From a virus, in the IMG/VR virus record IMGVR_UViG_3300025151_000046, positions 1-53,757 of that record: a stretch of DNA of 53,757 nucleotides; one strand, given 5' to 3'. The number at the start of each line of letters is the position of its first letter. The stretch's first letter is position 1. Below the pieces are notes generated by a model, which saw nothing but the letters and a program-made list of their open reading frames with translations, ran no database searches and was not told the origin of the DNA. The position numbers and the translations under genes were made by a program. Positions 35,636-44,846 of this stretch are shown one piece after another.

Positions 35636-38580
35636 TGACAGGCAATCCATTATCGGGGCATACAAAAGCGAATGAATCTACAATGGCTGGTACAGCCACG
35701 TTTACAGATGGACTAACAGATGGTGACCATATTCAAAGTCCTACTCTAACTAATTACTTGGAAGGGTTACATGGTAACGGTATATTACTAGAAGAAGATA
35801 CAGCATACGGTGCTACCAATAGAAACGTACCCGAAGATTTACCGGGTGTAGTAGAACAGAACACTAATTCAGATAGAATTAGAGTGACAGGTGGTACTGC
35901 TATTATTGATGGTGTACCATTCCAATTCGCAGGTGGCCCCGGCTCTCACATTGATATTGATTTAACTACTACAAGTCCTAACAGAAGAGCAACATACTCA
36001 GCATTGACATCCGGTCAAGAGGCATTGGTGGTAGTTTATGTATCTACCAAAGACTCTGAAGGCGGGTCGGCTGTAAATAATGTACAGTGGGAGATGGGTA
36101 CTGCAATCACTACAGCAACTAACGCATACCCCACCACCCCTTCGGCTTTCCTTAATGACCCAAAGGCTGCTACCGGTTTAGCAACTGATAGCACATCTTT
36201 CCAATCTGTAGTGCTGGCAGTTCTCAGAGTAGTTTACAGTGCAAGTGCCCCCGGTGATTTGAAAATATCAGTTACAGAAAGTAACGATAAGAGGGTATTC
36301 ATTAGACCATCTCCTATCTATCTAACATCGGTTACTGATGGTATAGTAGGTGCAACTACCGCTATTGATAGTCATGCTGAAGTAGATGCACTAATAACAG
36401 GTACAACAGGAGATTTAGCAGGTAGTCGCTTAGGTGCATTATGGCAATCATATAATGCCGATGGTGATACGATATTGTATTACTCGTCAAAGGATTCGGG
36501 AGGTACAAGACACACCCATGTATTAGGGCCGGTGGGGTATGTAACTAAGTCACCAAGTACCACTACTACTTTTACCTTCAATGAGGGACAAGTCTTCGTA
36601 CTCAACCCTTCAACTGCTATGCAATTCAACCCTAGTGGTACATTTCCGCTAGGGCATTTAGTGTATGTAACTAACGAGGCAGCACATGGTACTAACGGAG
36701 TGACATTCGATAATGCTGGTATAGGTATTGTGTTACTAGGAAAAGAATCGGGAGTATTTGTCTACACAGGTAGTGCGTGGAAGAATGTGATGTTAGCAAG
36801 CGGTGCTGTGTCACCTAATGGTCATGGTGCTTCCGGTAACGTACAACTATCAGATGGTGCTGGTGGATTTACAAGTGACAATAATCTTAATTTTGACACA
36901 GGTACAGATGCTCTTACCGTAAACGATTTGAAAATATCTAGTAGTTCAAACAATGTAGTAATCGAAAATGAAACTCAAGATAAAGATATTATTTTCCAAA
37001 TAAATGATGGGGGTTCTGCAAGTACAGAAGTAATAAGAATTGATGGTTCACTATCAAAAGTAGGAATTAAAACGGGTAGTCCTGTTGGTGCTGATTTACA
37101 TATTCAAGGTACAGGTATAAGTGATACAACACCTGTGGTTTTAGTTGAAACAACAGATTCGGGTACGGCTACCGGTCCTGACTTAGTTTTGTATAGAAAT
37201 AGTTCAAGTGCGGCTGATGGTGATGCTTTAGGTCATTTATTGTATAGAGGAAAAAATGATGCAGGTACTCCCGAAGATGTAACTTATGCACAAATATATG
37301 CTAAAGCACAGGATGTGTCGGATGGTACAGAAGATGGGCAATTATTCCTTAGAACTATCGTTGATGGTACACTTATGAATAAAATAGAGTGTAATGCCAC
37401 AGAAGTAGTAGTCAACAATGGCTCTCTTGACAATGACTTTAGGGTTGAAGGTGCTACTGATACACACGCAATATTTGTGAATGGTGCCAATGATAGAGTT
37501 GGAGTTGGAACTGATGCACCCGCCACCAAATTAGAAGTTAGCGGAGATACTACAATATCAAGAAGTTCTGATTTAGGCCAAACAAGAACGCTAAGTATCG
37601 AAGGGGCAAGAAACGCAACGGGAACTGATTACGCTAGAATAGATTTGAAAAATTATGATTCTAACTCCGGTAGTCCGGCTACTTATGTCGGTGCAAGAAT
37701 CGCTGCTATTAATGAAGCAACAGGGGTTGATGATGGAAGTCTAGCAATATCAACGGCTGATGCTGGAACTTTGACTGAAAGAATGAGAATAACTGATACG
37801 GGTACTGTTGGTATTGGGACTACTTTACCCTCAGCGACTTTTCATGTAAAGAACTCTAGCACAGGATATAATGCCATATTTGAATCAGATGATGATGGCG
37901 CATCAGCAGCACCCGATGTAGCATTGTATAGAAACGGATTGACACCTGCTGATGGTGATGATTTAGGTCACTTAATTTGGAGAGGTACTACTGATGATGG
38001 TGACTCAACAGTTACAAGGGGTAACTACGCTGATATTTTCTGCGAGGCTCAAGTAGTAGCAACGGGTTCAGAAAGCGGTAAAATGCACCTTAGAACTAAA
38101 AAAGCGGGTACTATGAATAAGAGGCTTTCTTTTAGTGCAAATGATACTATTTTTAATGAAGACTCAGTTGATGTGGACTTTAGAGTTGAAAGTAATGGTA
38201 ATGCAAATATGCTCTTTGTAGATGGTGCTAATGATGAGGTTGGGATAGGTACTAACTCTCCTGTAGCCACATTAGATATTGCTTCGGGTAGTACATTTAG
38301 AAACACAAGATTGCTTACTGTATCAGTATCAGCAAGCACTACTCTAACAGAAGCCGCACATGCTGGAAGATACAATATATGTGCAGGTAATATTACTTTA
38401 CCTGCAACTTCAACTGCTGGTGAACACTACGCTATCCTAAACACAACAGGTGGAGATATTACAATTGGTCGCAATGGAAATAATATCAATGGTGCTGGCT
38501 CTGATGCTACTTTAGGAACATTCAAAGCCGCTACTTGTATTGCTATTGGTTCTAATAATTGGATGGTAATTGGTGTCTGA
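35635..38580 (+). CDS. Tail fibre protein with duplicated marine-phage-type modules
   Basis: A 981-residue fibre. The N-terminal 330 residues look like a baseplate attachment region with GGTAIIDGVPFQF and a His-containing turn (GGTRHTHVLGPVGYV). From about 400 onward the sequence is repetitive: SDGAGGFTSDNNLNFDTGT, then two related units of about 138 residues (501-637 and 746-885), each with an LYRN...GDxLGHLxxRG core and ending in FVxGANDxVGxGTxxP. Such GIGT-type units are common in tail fibres of marine bacterial phages. The C-terminus (TLTEAAHAGRYNICAGNITL) resembles a trimer tip domain. No self-cleaving chaperone domain is seen. Confidence 0.75.
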   Translation: MTGNPLSGHTKANESTMAGTATFTDGLTDGDHIQSPTLTNYLEGLHGNGILLEEDTAYGATNRNVPEDLPGVVEQNTNSDRIRVTGGTAIIDGVPFQFAGGPGSHIDIDLTTTSPNRRATYSALTSGQEALVVVYVSTKDSEGGSAVNNVQWEMGTAITTATNAYPTTPSAFLNDPKAATGLATDSTSFQSVVLAVLRVVYSASAPGDLKISVTESNDKRVFIRPSPIYLTSVTDGIVGATTAIDSHAEVDALITGTTGDLAGSRLGALWQSYNADGDTILYYSSKDSGGTRHTHVLGPVGYVTKSPSTTTTFTFNEGQVFVLNPSTAMQFNPSGTFPLGHLVYVTNEAAHGTNGVTFDNAGIGIVLLGKESGVFVYTGSAWKNVMLASGAVSPNGHGASGNVQLSDGAGGFTSDNNLNFDTGTDALTVNDLKISSSSNNVVIENETQDKDIIFQINDGGSASTEVIRIDGSLSKVGIKTGSPVGADLHIQGTGISDTTPVVLVETTDSGTATGPDLVLYRNSSSAADGDALGHLLYRGKNDAGTPEDVTYAQIYAKAQDVSDGTEDGQLFLRTIVDGTLMNKIECNATEVVVNNGSLDNDFRVEGATDTHAIFVNGANDRVGVGTDAPATKLEVSGDTTISRSSDLGQTRTLSIEGARNATGTDYARIDLKNYDSNSGSPATYVGARIAAINEATGVDDGSLAISTADAGTLTERMRITDTGTVGIGTTLPSATFHVKNSSTGYNAIFESDDDGASAAPDVALYRNGLTPADGDDLGHLIWRGTTDDGDSTVTRGNYADIFCEAQVVATGSESGKMHLRTKKAGTMNKRLSFSANDTIFNEDSVDVDFRVESNGNANMLFVDGANDEVGIGTNSPVATLDIASGSTFRNTRLLTVSVSASTTLTEAAHAGRYNICAGNITLPATSTAGEHYAILNTTGGDITIGRNGNNINGAGSDATLGTFKAATCIAIGSNNWMVIGV
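37135..37545 (+). repeat. Fibre module, copy 1
   Basis: Encodes about 137 residues from VVLVETTDSG to LEVSG. Shared landmarks with copy 2 are LYRN, DGD-x-LGHL, a Glu/Ser-Gly turn before LRT, DFRVE and GANDRVGVGT. Confidence 0.75.
37870..38289 (+). repeat. Fibre module, copy 2
   Basis: Encodes about 140 residues from NAIFESDDDG to LDIASG, with the same landmarks as copy 1 (LYRN, GDDLGHL, LRT, DFRVE, GANDEVGIGT). Confidence 0.75.
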
Positions 38581-38581
38581 A

Positions 38582-39013
38582 ATGTATATTGTTTTAGCAG
38601 GTTGCGCTCAACAAGGTGCTGGCTCTCCATTAGCGGCTTCACTTGATGGTGCATCATTATCTGATACTGCTGTTGAAGCAGGTCCCGCTACAAGTTCGGT
38701 TGTTACTTTCACTACGGCATCGGGGGCATTGAGTGCTACTGTAGTCGCAACGGGAGGAAGTGGTAGTTACACTTACTCTTGGTCGGTATTAGCAAAGACT
38801 TTGGATGATTCAGATACAGGTAATAGATTTTCTATTAACAGCACAGGAACTACTACTAATGCAACTTACAACACTCTAACTATAGATGGTGCAAGACCCG
38901 CAAGTGCTGGACCTCCATTTGTAGGTGAATTTTTGATTAGGTGTGCAGTAAATGATGGCTCTTCCACCGTTAATGTAGATTTCCCATTTACGATAATTGG
39001 AGAATCGTTTTGA
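38582..39013 (+). CDS. Ig-like/PKD-like tail protein
   Basis: About 143 residues from ATG 38582, one base after the fibre stop. The core TGGSGSYTYSWSVL followed by TYNTLTIDG and FLIRCAVNDGSSTVNVDF has the strand order and Trp/Cys places of bacterial Ig-like or PKD-like domains often attached to virion surfaces. It is the last plus-strand gene, and its stop codon directly abuts the stop of the first minus-strand gene. Likely an accessory adhesin or decoration of the fibre. Confidence 0.65.
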   Translation: MYIVLAGCAQQGAGSPLAASLDGASLSDTAVEAGPATSSVVTFTTASGALSATVVATGGSGSYTYSWSVLAKTLDDSDTGNRFSINSTGTTTNATYNTLTIDGARPASAGPPFVGEFLIRCAVNDGSSTVNVDFPFTIIGESF

Positions 39014-39211
39014 TTAACTATCATCTGTAAACACAGAGCGTGATTTTTTACGCATTGTTGGGTCTTTCCAATAATACTCACACACTCTACAACACATCAG
39101 ATACACACGCTCGTTACCCTCATCAAGAAAGCGACCCGAAAGCCGTCTTGGAACCTGCAACTCCCCACACTTAGGGCAAGGGCGTTTTAGTTTCTCCATG
39201 AGTTTACCCAT
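39014..39211 (-). CDS. Small zinc-ribbon protein, TFS/RPB9-like candidate
   Basis: A 65-residue protein with one zinc ribbon: C-x2-C (RPCPKCGEL), about 27 residues, then C-x2-C (CCRVCEYYW). The geometry recalls the C-terminal ribbon of archaeal TFS/eukaryotic TFIIS: an acidic Asp-Glu pair (FLDEGNERVYLMC) about nine residues before the second cysteine pair, and an aromatic-Trp end. TFS is about 110 residues, so the N-terminal ribbon is missing. If the resemblance is real, the protein might enter the secondary channel of host RNA polymerase; a plain structural zinc ribbon is the alternative. It follows the thermosome gene by 8 nt and ends the replication block. Confidence 0.6.
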   Translation of the reverse strand: MGKLMEKLKRPCPKCGELQVPRRLSGRFLDEGNERVYLMCCRVCEYYWKDPTMRKKSRSVFTDDS

Positions 39212-39219
39212 GACGACAC

Positions 39220-40752
39220 CTACTGTACAGGTCGTCTTGCTACAATGTCATCAATACGCAAGATAGCGTTAGTAACTTCTGCTGCACTTAGCACAGCCTG
39301 TCTAACCAAATCAAGCGGCTCTACAACACCTTCGGCCAACAAGTCCTTGACACCACCTTCTGTGACATCCGGCCCTACTGTTATCTCTCCTTGCAGGATA
39401 CTGTGTCGCATAGCAAGAATAGTATCTAGTGGGTCATGACCCGCATTTTCTGCAATAGTAGCAGGAATGATTTCTAGTGCATCAGCAAATGCTTCGATAG
39501 CCATCTGTGCCCTACCGCCTATCTGTGCTGCATGTTGGCGTAGGTATGTAGCCATACGCACATAGGAGTTGCCCCCACCCACGACGTAGTTCTGACCCTT
39601 CATTACAAGAGACACTACACCGAGTGCATCATCAAACCCACGCTCGACTTCCTCAAGTGTGTGCGAAGTAGCACCACGCAGTACAAGGGTAGCCTCATCA
39701 CTACTGTACAGTTCATCGCCTGTCTTTTTGTCAATGCCCGGACTAACAAATAAATACCAAATGTCATTCTTTCTTTCACGAGTAATTAAAACTTCACCGG
39801 CGGTTTCAATCTCATCGGGAGACTGAGCGATAGGTAGGTTGCTAACTCTGCTCAATGCACGAAGAGTGGATTCGGGGGTGCGTCTAACTGCCATGATATT
39901 GTGTTTCTTCAAATGAGAACATACCATATCATTGATACCGTCACGCACGAATACAACTCCACCTTTAGGTAGTGCCTTTACGATGTACTTTGCATTAGCA
40001 AGTAAGTCAGCCTTACCTGCACTCTTGTAGGTTTGATATGACTGAGCATCTACAGATAACTGTATGTTATCATCATTCTTCTCAGTCTCAAGACCTGTGT
40101 TAATCAGCAGTAACTTACTGTAATTGTCATCACCCTCAAGCACATAGTCCTTGTTTACAATGACACCGTTGAAGAGATGTGAATCTTCTATTGAGCCACC
40201 GGGGAATGAAACTACCTTGACACTTTCAGCATCACCGGCTTTCTCTACTGCTGATACACATAGTTCTGAAACTGCATCCAAAGCATTCTCAAGAGTCTTA
40301 CCTGTAATCGCTGTCTTTGCAATACTAACTAGAAGACCCCTAGATTTACTTTGTTTAGCAATCTCTGTTGTTAGATATTGTGTAGCCATCTGTGCTGCTT
40401 CGTGGTAACCACGGCATATCACATTCGGGTGCAACCCTTTCTCAAACAACATCTCACTGTTACCAAGCAGTTGACCCGATAACACTACTGTACTTGTTGT
40501 ACCGTCGTAACATAGTGACTCTTGTGTACGAGCCACTTCTGCTATCATCTTACCGCCGGGGTGAGATACATCTAGTTCACGAAGGATGGTAGCACCGTCA
40601 TTTGTTACAATGACATTGCCGTGTCCATCCACCATCATTTTATCCATACCCATAGGACCAAGCGTAGACCTAACTGTTTCTGCTACAGTCTTCGCTGCTC
40701 TTATGTTGTGTATTTGCGCCTTATCTTGCTTTACATTTCCTGTCTCTGACAT
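39220..40752 (-). CDS. Group II chaperonin (thermosome subunit)
   Basis: ATP-dependent folding chamber of archaea. The family signatures are clear: [13 protein letters not shown] at 29-41, TNDGATIL at 50-57, DGTTST at 83-88, and the conserved catalytic Asp in [11 protein letters not shown]. Length is 510 residues, against about 545 for cellular subunits, and the usual Gly/Met-rich tail is absent. Two family positions differ: CYDGTT replaces VGDGTT, and GGGNSY replaces the typical GGGAxE. Thermosome genes are a known hallmark of magroviruses. The gene lies 1 nt after the exonuclease gene and may serve folding of virion proteins, including the giant tail protein. Confidence 0.95.
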   Translation of the reverse strand: MSETGNVKQDKAQIHNIRAAKTVAETVRSTLGPMGMDKMMVDGHGNVIVTNDGATILRELDVSHPGGKMIAEVARTQESLCYDGTTSTVVLSGQLLGNSEMLFEKGLHPNVICRGYHEAAQMATQYLTTEIAKQSKSRGLLVSIAKTAITGKTLENALDAVSELCVSAVEKAGDAESVKVVSFPGGSIEDSHLFNGVIVNKDYVLEGDDNYSKLLLINTGLETEKNDDNIQLSVDAQSYQTYKSAGKADLLANAKYIVKALPKGGVVFVRDGINDMVCSHLKKHNIMAVRRTPESTLRALSRVSNLPIAQSPDEIETAGEVLITRERKNDIWYLFVSPGIDKKTGDELYSSDEATLVLRGATSHTLEEVERGFDDALGVVSLVMKGQNYVVGGGNSYVRMATYLRQHAAQIGGRAQMAIEAFADALEIIPATIAENAGHDPLDTILAMRHSILQGEITVGPDVTEGGVKDLLAEGVVEPLDLVRQAVLSAAEVTNAILRIDDIVARRPVQ

Positions 40753-40753
40753 A

Positions 40754-41359
40754 CTACCACTCTACTTCCAAGTCTATTTTTTCACCTGTTTCTAAACTAC
40801 GAGATGAGATATAACCCTCGCTCTTACCAAACTGATACAAATCGTATGTTAGTTTAGCATCGCTCAGACAGTATTTAGCCACCTCGTCATACTTCCCCTC
40901 TCTCCACGCTACAGGGGCATCGCTGCTGTTCATTAACTTGCTGTCTGCAAATGTTTGTTTAACGAGCATTCCAAGTGAAGAATCTACTTTACCAAATGCA
41001 AGTGCTGCTTTGTTTACTAACAACTTAGTATCTATTACAGCATCTTCTTTGCCAAGTATATCACCGGCTGTCCAACAATCCAATGCGTCACGCAAAACAG
41101 GTAAATCGAATGAGCGAAGATTATGACCTAGAATCTTACCGCCCTTTGCTATATGGTCTGCGAGGTCATCACCAAGTGTACGAGGATGCAATGCCTTGAC
41201 TGTATCATCTACACTCAAGGACTTGTTACAATAGATAGTGCCCTTGTCACCATTCCATGTTGCTACTACTGATGGTTCAAACATAGATGTGTTGTGCCAC
41301 CCACCTATTTCATGTGAGAAATTTGCAGTTTCAATATCCAATGCTAGTAAGTCACTCAT
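40754..41359 (-). CDS. DEDD-family 3'-5' exonuclease (DnaQ/RNase H-like)
   Basis: A 201-residue exonuclease with all expected motifs: Exo[11 protein letters not shown] (Asp7, Glu9), Exo[16 protein letters not shown], and Exo[15 protein letters not shown], in which Tyr four places before Asp marks the DEDDy subtype. It could proofread, trim primers or recycle DNA ends. The start overlaps the helicase stop (ATGA), so both come from the same message beginning at the TATA box at 42781. Confidence 0.8.
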   Translation of the reverse strand: MSDLLALDIETANFSHEIGGWHNTSMFEPSVVATWNGDKGTIYCNKSLSVDDTVKALHPRTLGDDLADHIAKGGKILGHNLRSFDLPVLRDALDCWTAGDILGKEDAVIDTKLLVNKAALAFGKVDSSLGMLVKQTFADSKLMNSSDAPVAWREGKYDEVAKYCLSDAKLTYDLYQFGKSEGYISSRSLETGEKIDLEVEW

Positions 41360-42753
41360 TCTTTTTCACCCTTCTTTCTTAGGTAAACCCGGCCACCGGA
41401 CTTCTTCCTATTGAACAAGTTACCACCGAAGTCTTTGAAATGTCTTTCTGCTGTACTCTTAGATACCTTTGACTTAGACATGTAAACCGACTGTACGAGG
41501 GACTGTAGTCTCCACCCGTCACCATGATTCTCCAAGTCGTGAGGGGTACACTCACCGTAAGCAACAAGCATTGCATCGTGAATCTTAGCCTCTTTCTGTT
41601 TGTTACCACCGACTTCAACAGAGTCTTCTAGCCATGAGATTAGATTTTGGAACATATCAAACAGTATGTCGTGAGCCAAGTCTACATGTTCTGCATTGAC
41701 AACCCACTTCTCATCAAGTATAGCCATGTGTACTGAAAAGATACCTAAGTAATTCTCAACAGCCGGTACGAAGGATGCTACAATCTCAGACATAGATGGA
41801 CTCATATCTCTGAGCAAATCATAGATGTCATCAGATGCTTGGTACAGTGCAGTTTGGTAATCGGGAGATGGAGTAAACATATCCCACATGTGCTTTTGCA
41901 CTATTTCCTCTTTCTCTTGATTTGAGGCTTCTTCCCATTGAGTGAATTTTATCTCTTCCATATTCAATAGTCTATCACGAAGTCTCTTGTCTGTGGAAAT
42001 AAAGTAATCATACAAATCTTCCTTAGTGTATTCTTCTTCGGAAGGCTTGGACATAAACGTACCAAGTCTTCTGTTACTGACATCTTGCCTCTCATCCATG
42101 TCCCAATGCCTATAGTAAAGCAGGACACGCTGGAAGATACCTTTTGTTAGAACGTACTCCTTTACCCCCTTTGGTGGGTATGTAGTAATCCACAATGATA
42201 CAAGAGATGGACATTCTATTTTCTGTCCCTTCATGTGTTTGACAAGTGTATTGTTTCCACTACCTACAGGGTTACACGCTGTTTGAAGATACAGTACAGT
42301 TTCTTGACTGTGTTTGTTAGGAGTGAGAAGAATAGAACCTTCATCGAAATTGATTGCTTTACGGCCACTCAGTAAACCCTCAACAATTTTTACATCACCT
42401 GTAGGTTTACCATTCTCATCAAATTCCTGCTCTGTACTTCCAATCAATCCTGCATCTGTACCGGATGCGAATAACTCAAATGGTATCTCTGCCTTTTCCA
42501 TAATGTCACTAATGAAATTCCAAGCAATTGACTTACCTGTTCTTGATGGTTGAATCCAAAAGACATGCACTCTCAAATCAAGGTGAGTGTCCCATGTTGG
42601 TAGTCTAACATACGGTAGTGTTGTTTGACCTTGAATGAAAAAGAAAGAGAGAAGTCCCGGTACCTCATTCTTCATTGATGTCCTTGAGAAGTGACTCAAG
42701 TATGCATCTAATATCGGAAATTTCTCTAATGCTTTGTATGTTTTTATCGCCAT
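41356..42753 (-). CDS. P-loop ATPase, probable replicative helicase with C-terminal winged helix
   Basis: About 465 residues from ATG 42753, chosen because it lies 31-32 nt behind a TATA box. Walker A is IQPSRTGKS at 67-75, in which the usual first Gly is Gln, and Walker B is AINFDEGS at 133-140. A later basic segment (GIFQRVLLYYR) may hold the sensor or arginine-finger residues. The C-terminus (SKSTAERHFKDFGGNLFNRK) looks like a winged helix. The layout is like DUF3987/primase-associated helicases, and the gene sits close to the primase gene. An MCM-like or D5-like relationship is possible; I cannot decide the family by eye. Confidence 0.6.
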   Translation of the reverse strand: MAIKTYKALEKFPILDAYLSHFSRTSMKNEVPGLLSFFFIQGQTTLPYVRLPTWDTHLDLRVHVFWIQPSRTGKSIAWNFISDIMEKAEIPFELFASGTDAGLIGSTEQEFDENGKPTGDVKIVEGLLSGRKAINFDEGSILLTPNKHSQETVLYLQTACNPVGSGNNTLVKHMKGQKIECPSLVSLWITTYPPKGVKEYVLTKGIFQRVLLYYRHWDMDERQDVSNRRLGTFMSKPSEEEYTKEDLYDYFISTDKRLRDRLLNMEEIKFTQWEEASNQEKEEIVQKHMWDMFTPSPDYQTALYQASDDIYDLLRDMSPSMSEIVASFVPAVENYLGIFSVHMAILDEKWVVNAEHVDLAHDILFDMFQNLISWLEDSVEVGGNKQKEAKIHDAMLVAYGECTPHDLENHGDGWRLQSLVQSVYMSKSKVSKSTAERHFKDFGGNLFNRKKSGGRVYLRKKGEKE

Positions 42754-42780
42754 GCCTACCACACCTATTCTCTTTATTGG

Positions 42781-42788
42781 TTTAAATA
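42781..42788 (-). promoter_or_regulatory. TATA box of the helicase-exonuclease-thermosome unit
   Basis: Read on the minus strand this is TATTTAAA, in the 37-nt gap between the XPF-like and helicase genes. Its centre is 31-32 nt upstream of ATG 42753, so a start site 26-27 nt downstream would give a leader of about five bases. The same spacing is found at the RFC gene (53337-53344). Confidence 0.6.
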
Positions 42789-42790
42789 CT

Positions 42791-43486
42791 CTAGCGTCTG
42801 ACCTTACGCTCTTGTCTTACAGGTTCCTCGCTTGTAAGAATATCAATTAGCAACTTCCTTCTCACTGTACCAAGCCCTTTGATTTCCTTTAGGGATTCGG
42901 GGAAACACATCTCTTCGATACTACCACACTTCTCTAGCATCTTCTGCGCTGTCTCCATCCCAATGCCGGGTACAGTAGCAAGCATGTCTGCTCTAAGGTC
43001 GTTAGAAGCCACCCTGCGAATTGATTGCGCCCCATGCTTACTTGCTGGCTTGTGTAACTTATCATGAAGCCTTACAATGAAAGATGCTGCCTCACTGACA
43101 TTGTTACAATAGAATACTTGGCATTCAAAGTCTGACATCAAACGAGCCAATGTACCAATCAACTCATTTTGTACTCTTGAGTAAGATACCTTCTTACCAT
43201 TCTTCTTAGCAATTGCAACATACTTATCTATAGAACCGTGTACTACGAGGAAGAATCTCTCATAGTTAGCATCCATGTTGTCTAACTGTCGCCATAGGTG
43301 ACCGCTATGACTTGACTGAAATAAATCGGATATACTCTTTGCTTCTACACAGGCACCTCCAAGTAGGTAGTCGCCTACCACTAATGCTTGGCGAGCCACC
43401 GTCAGCCCCGCCTTCGCCGCCTTGCGTTCTACTGATTCGCACAGCGTACCTCTTTCATTACTATCAATTATCAACTGCGGTTTCAT
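42791..43486 (-). CDS. XPF/ERCC4-type structure-specific nuclease
   Basis: A 231-residue protein like the nuclease half of archaeal XPF/Hef. The N-terminal ERCC4 domain has LIIDSNERG (Asp8, Glu11), VVGDYLLGG (Asp39) and VEAKSISD (Glu48, Lys50, Asp54), which corresponds to the family's V-E-R-K-x3-D with Arg replaced by Ala. The C-terminus has tandem helix-hairpin-helix motifs (MLATVPGIGMETAQKMLEKC, then LKEIKGLGTVRRKLL). Such enzymes cut branched or flap DNA at forks and could resolve replication or recombination intermediates. The Arg change may lower activity. Its start overlaps the 3' end of the zinc-protein gene by 23 nt. Confidence 0.85.
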   Translation of the reverse strand: MKPQLIIDSNERGTLCESVERKAAKAGLTVARQALVVGDYLLGGACVEAKSISDLFQSSHSGHLWRQLDNMDANYERFFLVVHGSIDKYVAIAKKNGKKVSYSRVQNELIGTLARLMSDFECQVFYCNNVSEAASFIVRLHDKLHKPASKHGAQSIRRVASNDLRADMLATVPGIGMETAQKMLEKCGSIEEMCFPESLKEIKGLGTVRRKLLIDILTSEEPVRQERKVRR

Positions 43487-43757
43487 CTTCTATCACCTGT
43501 TTTTTATGTGTCGAACAAGTCTTACAACCTATTCTAGTAATCCAATTCCTACATCTTTCACCTTCAATGCGTTCTATTCTCCTTCTTGAACGAGGGCCAT
43601 TCGCCCCTCGCTTCACCTTTCCTTGACATCTATATTCGTCGGGAGGTAGTGCTGTTCTGCATTTATGACATCTAGGGAAGTGAGTTTTGTCTGCATGATA
43701 TTGGGGCGAAATAACAACTCTTGTATCACAAAATGTACACTTTACTCTTGGCATCAT
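43464..43757 (-). CDS. Small protein with two zinc-binding clusters
   Basis: A 97-residue basic protein. The first cluster is C-x2-C (VKCTFCD) with C-x2-C (PRCHKCR); the second is built from YRCQG, ERCRNW and IGCKTCSTH. A run of Arg/Lys/Gly separates them, so nucleic acid binding is likely. It starts at ATG 43757 or 43754, overlapping the primase stop, and overlaps the XPF-like start by 23 nt. No family is recognised. Confidence 0.65.
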   Translation of the reverse strand: MMPRVKCTFCDTRVVISPQYHADKTHFPRCHKCRTALPPDEYRCQGKVKRGANGPRSRRRIERIEGERCRNWITRIGCKTCSTHKKQVIEDETAVDN

Positions 43758-44842
43758 ATCACTCCCGTATTATCGAAATATTTGCACTTTCCAACGCAGA
43801 ATCCTTCGCTTATTAAGGTTGCACAAGTTGCATGTGAATAGCCTGTCATTACTATACTCCTAACCTGTTCTTCTGTCCTGTCGTAACTGTAATCAACCCA
43901 CTCTTGACTCTTGCAAATGTTCACTATACTATTGATGTGTAACTCCTTCTCTTCATCAGATACACGCCATGCAGGAAAGAAGAAGCGTAGCCTATCAGCG
44001 AGATAGGAAGCGAAGTGATACCTCGCCCTGTGTGGTGGGTTACCCCCACCCATTGCTGCTTGAGACAAGCAGGGTAGAATGTGAATGTCATCGAATGCTA
44101 CTGTTGGTAACTCAACAGGCTTCAAATCAAAATTTTGAGAAAACTTATTCTCAATTACTTTCATCTTTGTTTTATTTTCTCCGAGGGCGATGTAACCGGA
44201 ATGAGGATTCATGCCCTTCTCCATCAAATCATCGAATGATAGATTCAGAATGTCATCGCTTGTCAGTGGTATGCACCAAGTACCACGCTTTGCATTGTAC
44301 GAATTTGGTATGCGTATCATACCGGATGTATCGAATGCTACTGTAGGGTCATTACAATTGAGTTGACCTATCTCTTTCTCCCAACTACCGATTAGTACCC
44401 TACCGGAGTGCTTTATGCGTGACAGTTCACTACCGTTCTTTGGCTCTAGTGTTTCATCTAGTGGAATCCATACATGGAAACCACCGCCACTAAACCAAAT
44501 AAAATGAAGAGTATTTTTCTTCATCAGAAAGCGGTGCAATCTGCGTACCTCTTCTTGTGGAACTTCAAAGGCTACCTCTGCACCCTTATTCTTGAAGTCC
44601 TTACAATCAAAGTCCATCACGAAGTGATGTATCTTTGGGGTATTGTAATCCACTCTGTGATGTTTAGGTGCTTGAGTTTCATTGTAACCGTATGCTGTGA
44701 AATAAACATTACCCGACCCGTTCTTACCACGCCAATATCTCTCTAAGTCAGCAGCATCTTTTACCATGCGCCTCCAACCACGCTCACCATTGGAGGCTAT
44801 CTCTAACACTTCACGAGGGAAGTCTATCGGCACAAATGACAT
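43754..44842 (-). CDS. Archaeo-eukaryotic primase with C-terminal Cys cluster
   Basis: Makes primers for PolB. The catalytic domain has the metal-binding pair in FVMDFDCKDF, the SGGGFHVWIP motif (Ser-Gly-x-Gly-x-His type) and the nucleotide-binding segment RIPNSYNAKRG. About residues 260-362 hold four or five cysteines (ILPCLSQA, NICKSQ, HATCATL, GFCVGKCKYF) with intervening ARYHFASYLADRL, which resembles the iron-sulfur domain of the PriL subunit. A fused PriS-PriL-like primase is therefore suggested. Length 362 fits such a compact fusion. The gene lies 4 nt after the small PIP-box gene. Confidence 0.85.
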   Translation of the reverse strand: MSFVPIDFPREVLEIASNGERGWRRMVKDAADLERYWRGKNGSGNVYFTAYGYNETQAPKHHRVDYNTPKIHHFVMDFDCKDFKNKGAEVAFEVPQEEVRRLHRFLMKKNTLHFIWFSGGGFHVWIPLDETLEPKNGSELSRIKHSGRVLIGSWEKEIGQLNCNDPTVAFDTSGMIRIPNSYNAKRGTWCIPLTSDDILNLSFDDLMEKGMNPHSGYIALGENKTKMKVIENKFSQNFDLKPVELPTVAFDDIHILPCLSQAAMGGGNPPHRARYHFASYLADRLRFFFPAWRVSDEEKELHINSIVNICKSQEWVDYSYDRTEEQVRSIVMTGYSHATCATLISEGFCVGKCKYFDNTGVI

Positions 44843-44846
44843 TCAA

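Noticed and set aside
38582-38640. Lipobox-like LAGC at the N-terminus of the Ig-like protein
   Set aside because: Only about four residues precede it, too few for a signal peptide, and there is no basic n-region. A chance match in a virion protein is more likely.
43969-44346. Plus-strand open frame inside the primase gene
   Set aside because: The minus-strand primase has clear catalytic motifs across the same bases; the plus frame is low-complexity and unsupported.
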